From positions 3,534,001 through 3,598,000 of the forward strand of contig OX337233.1 of NCBI GenBank assembly GCA_946965045.2: DNA of 64,000 nucleotides, in the 5' to 3' direction. Below the pieces are notes generated by a model. It saw only the letters and a program-made list of their open reading frames with translations. It did not search any database and was not told where the DNA came from. This DNA comes from Epithemia pelagica (lineage: Eukaryota > Bacillariophyta > Bacillariophyceae > Surirellales > Surirellaceae). Made by a program: the position numbers and the translations under genes. This document shows, piece after piece, positions 59,236 to 64,000 of this stretch; position 1 is the stretch's first letter, and the number at the start of each line of letters is the position of its first letter.

Positions 59236-61674
59236 CTATAAAAATTCCCCATCCTCCCTTGCACGCACTTCCCCATGGGCCCCAGCAATATGCTCAAACC
59301 ATTCATGGTCTTGTGGCATCCACTCTATCAGCTTTTCGAGCTGATAGGATGTCATTCGAACAAGATTTTCTTGTAATAGTTCTTCAGTAATTTCTGGATC
59401 AGGCAAGCGAAAAGAGCGCACACAATCTGTTGGACTTTCGTTATCATACACAGTGACAACCTCCACTCCAGTAGCATATCCATCTTCATCGTAAGTCGAC
59501 TTGCAACAATTTCTCACATTACAGTGTAGATTGTTGTTTTTGACAAAATTGTCGCCACCCTTTTCTTCTGCGATTGCATTCACAATCTGGTGGTGCCGCA
59601 CGAAGGCTCTGGCGAGCGTGTCCATGTCGAAGTCTTCCCAGCACTTTTCCACAGTCTCCCAAATTTCGTCAGTTGTGAAAACCTCACTCCGATTCGAAAT
59701 GCCTTGTTCCCTCGAAACGCGCTTTGATATTGCTGGAAAGATGCAATCATCCATTACATTTGTTATGGGTGAGTTGGCTGGCTGTGGAGCAAGGTACCAT
59801 CCCCGTCGTTCGTATTCACTTTTAAGGAAGGCTGTGAGCCTTGCCTCACAGTGAGGACCAGCATTATCCGACTGTTCTAGAACCACCACACGGCAATGAT
59901 CACCACGACTAGACCTCACGTCGTCTGCTAGCATGTCTAGGCTGGGCAAATGAACAGCTTCGTAGAAGTCGTGAAGAAGCGAGAACTTGGGGTCTTGTTG
60001 CGTGCCTCTCGAACTACCCGTAACTTCCATGCCCTTGAAATAGAGCTCACCCTTCTTACGAAGTAGGTTCTCGTGGATTGCTGGGTAGTGATACGACCCG
60101 TCATCTCTGTAGACACGCCGATAGGTATCACGTGACGCTTTGACCTTTCGGCCTGCTCGTACCAAGCTAACCATGTATCCATCACCTCCTTTCCTCAAGT
60201 CGTTGTCATGCGGAACGATCGCCACGGCGCAAATCCCCATAGTCTTGTCCAAGTGGTTCTTGTGCTGCACCGAATGGATCACTGGCTCGACTCCTAGCAT
60301 GGGAATTGATTTCTTGAATCGGCGAACGACAATGGACCAAAACCATTTTTCGTCCATGTGAACGACCACGACTTGGACATTGTTGAATCTCTTTGCGGAC
60401 TCCCAAAAGATCCAGAACTGTATGCTCCACCAATATCGCTTATCTTTGTGACTTTGGGTCAGATAAGGTAGGATCCGAGTACTTTTATAGGAGGACTCAG
60501 GCAACGACATGCAAAAACGTCGTATAGTTTCAGAACTAATCGGTTCTGGGTTGCCAGGCCCTGCAACCAGGGTAGCTATGGTATCCCAAGACACAGCTCC
60601 ACCAGTCTCTCGTAGGCGTTGTTGAATCTCGGGTAGAAGAAAAGTTCCACGAGACAACCATTCCTCTCGTAGAGCTACGTAAGGGGCCACGGCCTCTTCA
60701 TCTTTGATAGCTTGCCATGCATTCTTAGCCTCAGTCGCATCTGAATCAGGATGTAGTCGTCGATATTCCTTCTCAAACACAAAGCGAACGGTCCAAATTG
60801 ATTCGCGTTTCTTCTCGGAATTCAGAATCGTCAACCCCTTATCGCTTCTTGATTTGCGTGGTTGGGGTAAGGGATAAGTGGTGAAGTTCTTTAGCCATCT
60901 GAGGAGTGTGGTTGGGTTAATTCCCCATGCATGCGAAATATAGCGAGCCTTGTAATCGTGATCCCTCATGGTCTGATGAAGCATACACGCCAGTTGCCGT
61001 TCCGAAGGAGAAAGATGTGGCTGCCTTTTTTCTGCTGAAGGTTTGTAAAACGACACAAAGCTTTTGTTCTTGTTTGTTTCCCACTCCAGTTTTCTTAACC
61101 AGCCACGTGCACATTTCTTGGATCTCTTTTCAAACGTATCAAAGGCTGCACCACGTTTGTTTCTGCTGCAAAGATCCAGGAAAAAGGCTGTGGAGTTGAC
61201 TGGAATCTCCGACACTGAAGGATCCTGAGTGGCAGGTTTGGTTAGCGTTGCAGCAATCAAACTATTTTGTTGGCGTGGGTCACGATGAGTTGAAAGAAGC
61301 GAGGGATGTGTTGTTTGATCATCAGGACGGGGACGAGCCGTTGGTTCGAGCACTGCGTGCGATACACGATCAGGTGGAACATCCTGGGAGCATCGATTGT
61401 CAACAAAGTACTGGACATCAACCAAAGAGGTTTGGTCGGGTGCTGTTGACTGCGAATCAACAACAGTAACAGCTTCGTCATCACTGTCGTCATTTCTTTT
61501 TCGTTTGTGTCGGCGGACGACACCAACTCCCCCCATGGATCCTTTGTCGCTGGGTGCGACGGCAACAAGAGCACCTTTTCGAATCTTGACACTCTTACTG
61601 GACATGGTGGACGATGAAACAACAATCAACAAAGACAAAGACAAAGACAAAGACGAATGGATCGATGCAAGCAA
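59236..61674 (-). CDS. mariner-type (IS630/Tc1-mariner) transposase with long N-terminus
   Basis: 812 residues from 61674, or 789 from the more likely Met at 61605 (MSSKSVKIRKGA). Residues about 240-275 hold a helix-turn-helix (YISHAWGINPTTLLRWLKNF). The catalytic core resembles plant-type mariner elements: VVHMDEKWFW with D441, EQSDNAGPH with D603, and NSPITNVMDDCIFPA with D642 (38-39 residue spacing). The first about 230 residues are a disordered, Asp/Ser/Pro-rich extension not usual in mariner transposases. The tail (EWMPQDHEWFEHIAGAHGE) is also extra. The frame is intact. I could not find terminal inverted repeats, so element limits are unknown. Confidence 0.8.
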   Translation of the reverse strand: MLASIHSSLSLSLSLLIVVSSSTMSSKSVKIRKGALVAVAPSDKGSMGGVGVVRRHKRKRNDDSDDEAVTVVDSQSTAPDQTSLVDVQYFVDNRCSQDVPPDRVSHAVLEPTARPRPDDQTTHPSLLSTHRDPRQQNSLIAATLTKPATQDPSVSEIPVNSTAFFLDLCSRNKRGAAFDTFEKRSKKCARGWLRKLEWETNKNKSFVSFYKPSAEKRQPHLSPSERQLACMLHQTMRDHDYKARYISHAWGINPTTLLRWLKNFTTYPLPQPRKSRSDKGLTILNSEKKRESIWTVRFVFEKEYRRLHPDSDATEAKNAWQAIKDEEAVAPYVALREEWLSRGTFLLPEIQQRLRETGGAVSWDTIATLVAGPGNPEPISSETIRRFCMSLPESSYKSTRILPYLTQSHKDKRYWWSIQFWIFWESAKRFNNVQVVVVHMDEKWFWSIVVRRFKKSIPMLGVEPVIHSVQHKNHLDKTMGICAVAIVPHDNDLRKGGDGYMVSLVRAGRKVKASRDTYRRVYRDDGSYHYPAIHENLLRKKGELYFKGMEVTGSSRGTQQDPKFSLLHDFYEAVHLPSLDMLADDVRSSRGDHCRVVVLEQSDNAGPHCEARLTAFLKSEYERRGWYLAPQPANSPITNVMDDCIFPAISKRVSREQGISNRSEVFTTDEIWETVEKCWEDFDMDTLARAFVRHHQIVNAIAEEKGGDNFVKNNNLHCNVRNCCKSTYDEDGYATGVEVVTVYDNESPTDCVRSFRLPDPEITEELLQENLVRMTSYQLEKLIEWMPQDHEWFEHIAGAHGEVRAREDGEFL

Positions 61675-61903
61675 AAGACAGGATGGGGATGAACGACGAA
61701 CGCAGACGAAACGATTGCCTGCAACCTACGACACATACAAGCATGAACTAAGTTAGGTAGGTGTTCTGTACTAGTAGCTGTTCATATGCATACGAGCTCG
61801 TAGACGAGGCGGGTTGATTGTTGTGCTAGCGCCTTTTCACCATGGAGAGTGGGTGGTGAGAATCTCCACCATGGTTGTCGGCATGTGCAATGTGCATGAG
61901 GGG

Positions 61904-62474
61904 TGTTAGGATTCTCACCGAAAACTAGGTGGCGAAACCTACAACTCATCGAATGATGCTAGTATTTTATGGCATCCGATGACATTTTCCTAAGAGTGAG
62001 AAAAGAATGTCGGCATGCTCGCGAAACTATAAATTTGGCCACGGCATGCTCGCAGTGCACGCGTTATCGGCGACCGCTCGGATATTAACTATGGCCCAAC
62101 ACGTGCGCGCCCAAAACTATCAAGTGCGCGCCTCTACTATCCGAGTACGCGCATCCACGATTCGACCTAACGGTCTATGTAATCAAAGCACGAATCACGA
62201 TCACGCGAGACCATATCTCTGTTCCCACAAATCCAAGAATGCAAACAGCAACGCGCCCAGGACAAGACTTATACCACGACAAAGCAAGAGCTGTTGCATC
62301 CCATACATGTTATCCATCACCCTATACATTCAATATACACCAATGCCGGTCCACTCCAACCAGTGAGGACCTATCACACCAGATCCATGGCCGTATGCAA
62401 GAGCCAGGACTTCGGCACCGTCAACCACCTTAGTTAGTAATCGTCTCACAATCAATAATATCACCATTTTAACA
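61904..62474 (+). repeat. possible LTR-like segment (TGTTA...TAACA)
   Basis: The segment begins TGTTAGGATTCTCACC and ends TTTTAACA, complementary termini as in LTRs, and precedes two frames with retroelement-like character. No primer-binding site was recognised and the second LTR would be outside the window. Confidence 0.2.
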
Positions 62475-62699
62475 CTCATCTTAAGACTTACCTCTTATCA
62501 GTGGACCGACTGCCCCCACCCACGGCGGACCTCGACTTGCAACTCTTCTCTGACCCGTGGAGGATTGTTGTATCGGTTGGTGATTCGATTGTCGGCTCAG
62601 CGAGCCTTTTACCTATCCTAACTATCTGTCTAACCCCTGTTGAATCGAGAGAAGTTTATCAGATTAACAGTCTCATCGTTTATTTCCGAGAAGCTTTCG

Positions 62700-63455
62700 A
62701 TGTCTCACGACGATTCCAACCTCTCTATTCGACACATCTTTCATTCCTTCCAACAAAGCGGGGAGGAACTCCATCCACCCGTGGCCCATCCGGGCGAGCC
62801 CTTGATTGAAACTCCGAAACCGACCCCGACTCAGGCCAGTGCTCCGAATCCCTTCCAGACCCCGGACCAAGTGGTCCAGCCTCCTTCGATCCCGACTCAA
62901 CCTTCGACTCCGCCTCGCCGTTTGAACCCTACTCGCACCCGACGTACGAGCCGTCTTCTTACTGCGCATATCCGACACTTCCACGAGCCGACTGAGTCGA
63001 CTACCGACCCCGACGTGATCCGTTCCACAACCGAACGCGAGATCGATTTCCAGTCCGTCCAACCCGTGACTGACCTTGAGGACATCCAACGACTTCTCGA
63101 CCTCTTGAACCAGTGCTCGAGACGCCGTTTCATTGTCCAAGCCCTGTTGGGCAACCCTGTGGAACCCATCCGTATTCGATTCATCTCCTTTGAACGTCCA
63201 ACCAACTACTTCCACACCATCTGGATCGTCAACTCGACGACGAATCCGCTACCTACCCCGACTACTCGTCTCGACGAGTACGTCTCCTTTGTTCACGAGA
63301 TCCATCTCTGCCAGGATTTCCGTGCGACTATCTACCCTCTCTTCACTCAACACGTGAACCACTTGTTGGAAGACGACGACGTTGAAGAACTAGCCACTAC
63401 AGTGACCGATTCCGCATCTCGTCTTCAGTACCGAGCCGAAAGTGACCAAGAATAA
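62700..63455 (+). CDS. hypothetical protein, possibly first ORF of a retroelement
   Basis: Not recognised. From MSHDDSNLSIRHIF the frame gives 251 residues; an upstream Met at 62640 adds 20. The first third is Pro/Thr-rich (PTPTQASAPNPFQTPDQ), then a basic patch (LNPTRTRRTSRLLTAHIR), then an ordered region (DIQRLLDLLNQCSRRRFIVQALLG, YVSFVHEIHLCQDFRATIYP). The acidic C-terminus is short. No catalytic motif. The frame is clean, so it is probably translated. Confidence 0.45.
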   Translation: MSHDDSNLSIRHIFHSFQQSGEELHPPVAHPGEPLIETPKPTPTQASAPNPFQTPDQVVQPPSIPTQPSTPPRRLNPTRTRRTSRLLTAHIRHFHEPTESTTDPDVIRSTTEREIDFQSVQPVTDLEDIQRLLDLLNQCSRRRFIVQALLGNPVEPIRIRFISFERPTNYFHTIWIVNSTTNPLPTPTTRLDEYVSFVHEIHLCQDFRATIYPLFTQHVNHLLEDDDVEELATTVTDSASRLQYRAESDQE

Positions 63456-63789
63456 GTAACTTTACGTAGTTTCTACACCAAACCAGACACAAGACCGAGT
63501 TCCGTCCAAGACTCAAACTCAACGCACATCCGGGTACCCTTGGTCGCACAACACGCCACACATTCCCGTCAAATCGCGAAAATTCGGCGAAAATTTGTTG
63601 AAACTCGGCGAAAATTTGTCGGAATCAACGGAAATTTCCAGGAGTCGCACATCACAACACACATCCGGGTATCACATACGTGGTACATACGTGGCACACG
63701 TGGTACATCCGGGTTCACATCACATCACACATTAAATAAACCACATCACACCGCACATTAAATAAACATCGAACCAACCAAATAACATC

Positions 63790-64000
63790 ATGGAAGCGAC
63801 ACCTCCCAAGACACCGTTTACTCCTCCTGAGGACAAGTCAAGTCATATAACCGACCAAGATCTCTTCGACCATATAACTAAAGGCATCTTTGGTTGTAAT
63901 GATGAACGAGCCCAATCACTTCAAAAGTGGATGCGACATCATGGTTTTGAACATATCCTTCATGTCCTCGACCATGTTGCAACTGATCCCGAGGAGACAC
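63790..64000 (+). CDS. start of a gag-like or hypothetical protein, cut by the window end
   Basis: From ATG at 63790 the frame is open to the window end: MEATPPKTPFTPPEDKSS, then SLQKWMRHHGFEHILHVLDH. The helical KWMxxHGF segment is reminiscent of the N-terminus of Ty1/copia-type gag proteins in diatoms, but 70 residues are too few to be sure. Confidence 0.35.
   Translation, partial: MEATPPKTPFTPPEDKSSHITDQDLFDHITKGIFGCNDERAQSLQKWMRHHGFEHILHVLDHVATDPEET

Noticed and set aside
1-64000. tRNA, rRNA and CRISPR features
   Set aside because: No tRNA-like B-box with matching acceptor stem, no rRNA-like sequence and no regularly spaced direct repeats with unique spacers were seen.

Overview
The window looks like nuclear DNA of a diatom. 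It carries three fucoxanthin chlorophyll a/c light-harvesting genes, a Psb27 gene with a diatom-type bipartite plastid presequence and a short GT-AG intron, a second protein with a plastid-type leader, a multi-IQ myosin, and many acidic low-complexity proteins. Genes are dense, mostly intronless, and mixed with several classes of transposon. The species cannot be told from the sequence.

Layout. (1) 1-5175: right part of a hAT-type DNA transposon, with an endonuclease III-like (HhH-GPD) DNA glycosylase facing a hAT transposase. It ends inside the 3' end of a kelch gene. (2) 5180-14408: three minus-strand copies of an arrestin-kelch gene pair. The three kelch genes are open and the three arrestin copies are broken. 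A decayed RimO-like fragment lies between two units. (3) 15082-19770: Psb27, a plastid-type hypothetical protein and a SUMO-like-domain protein. (4) 20271-28545: the only intact arrestin-like gene, two plus-strand kelch genes, and a membrane-anchored SGNH-fold protein lacking catalytic Ser and His. This region is itself a tandem duplication. (5) 28817-38058: a hypothetical gene, three fucoxanthin-protein genes (two nearly identical and inverted), a minisatellite, a pogo/Tigger-type transposon with a second convergent gene, and a related 434-bp MITE 22 bp upstream of one light-harvesting start codon. (6) 39797-50361: a 1632-residue two-exon myosin, a GARP/Myb-like factor and an acidic diatom protein. 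(7) 50855-57643: a complete 6.8-kb hAT element with terminal inverted repeats, a perfect 8-bp target duplication (ATCTCAGG) and the same glycosylase/transposase pair as region 1. (8) 57652-64000: degenerate repeats, a mariner-type transposase with a long N-terminal extension, and possibly the start of a retroelement.

The most interesting system is the two-gene hAT transposon. Two clearly diverged copies both carry an endonuclease III-like glycosylase with conserved catalytic Lys and Asp, convergent to the transposase. This is best read as a maintained accessory function. Inferred possibilities are removal of modified bases (anti-silencing), or processing of target or excision sites. The pogo element shows the same arrangement, a transposase plus a convergent accessory gene, with an unrelated accessory protein.
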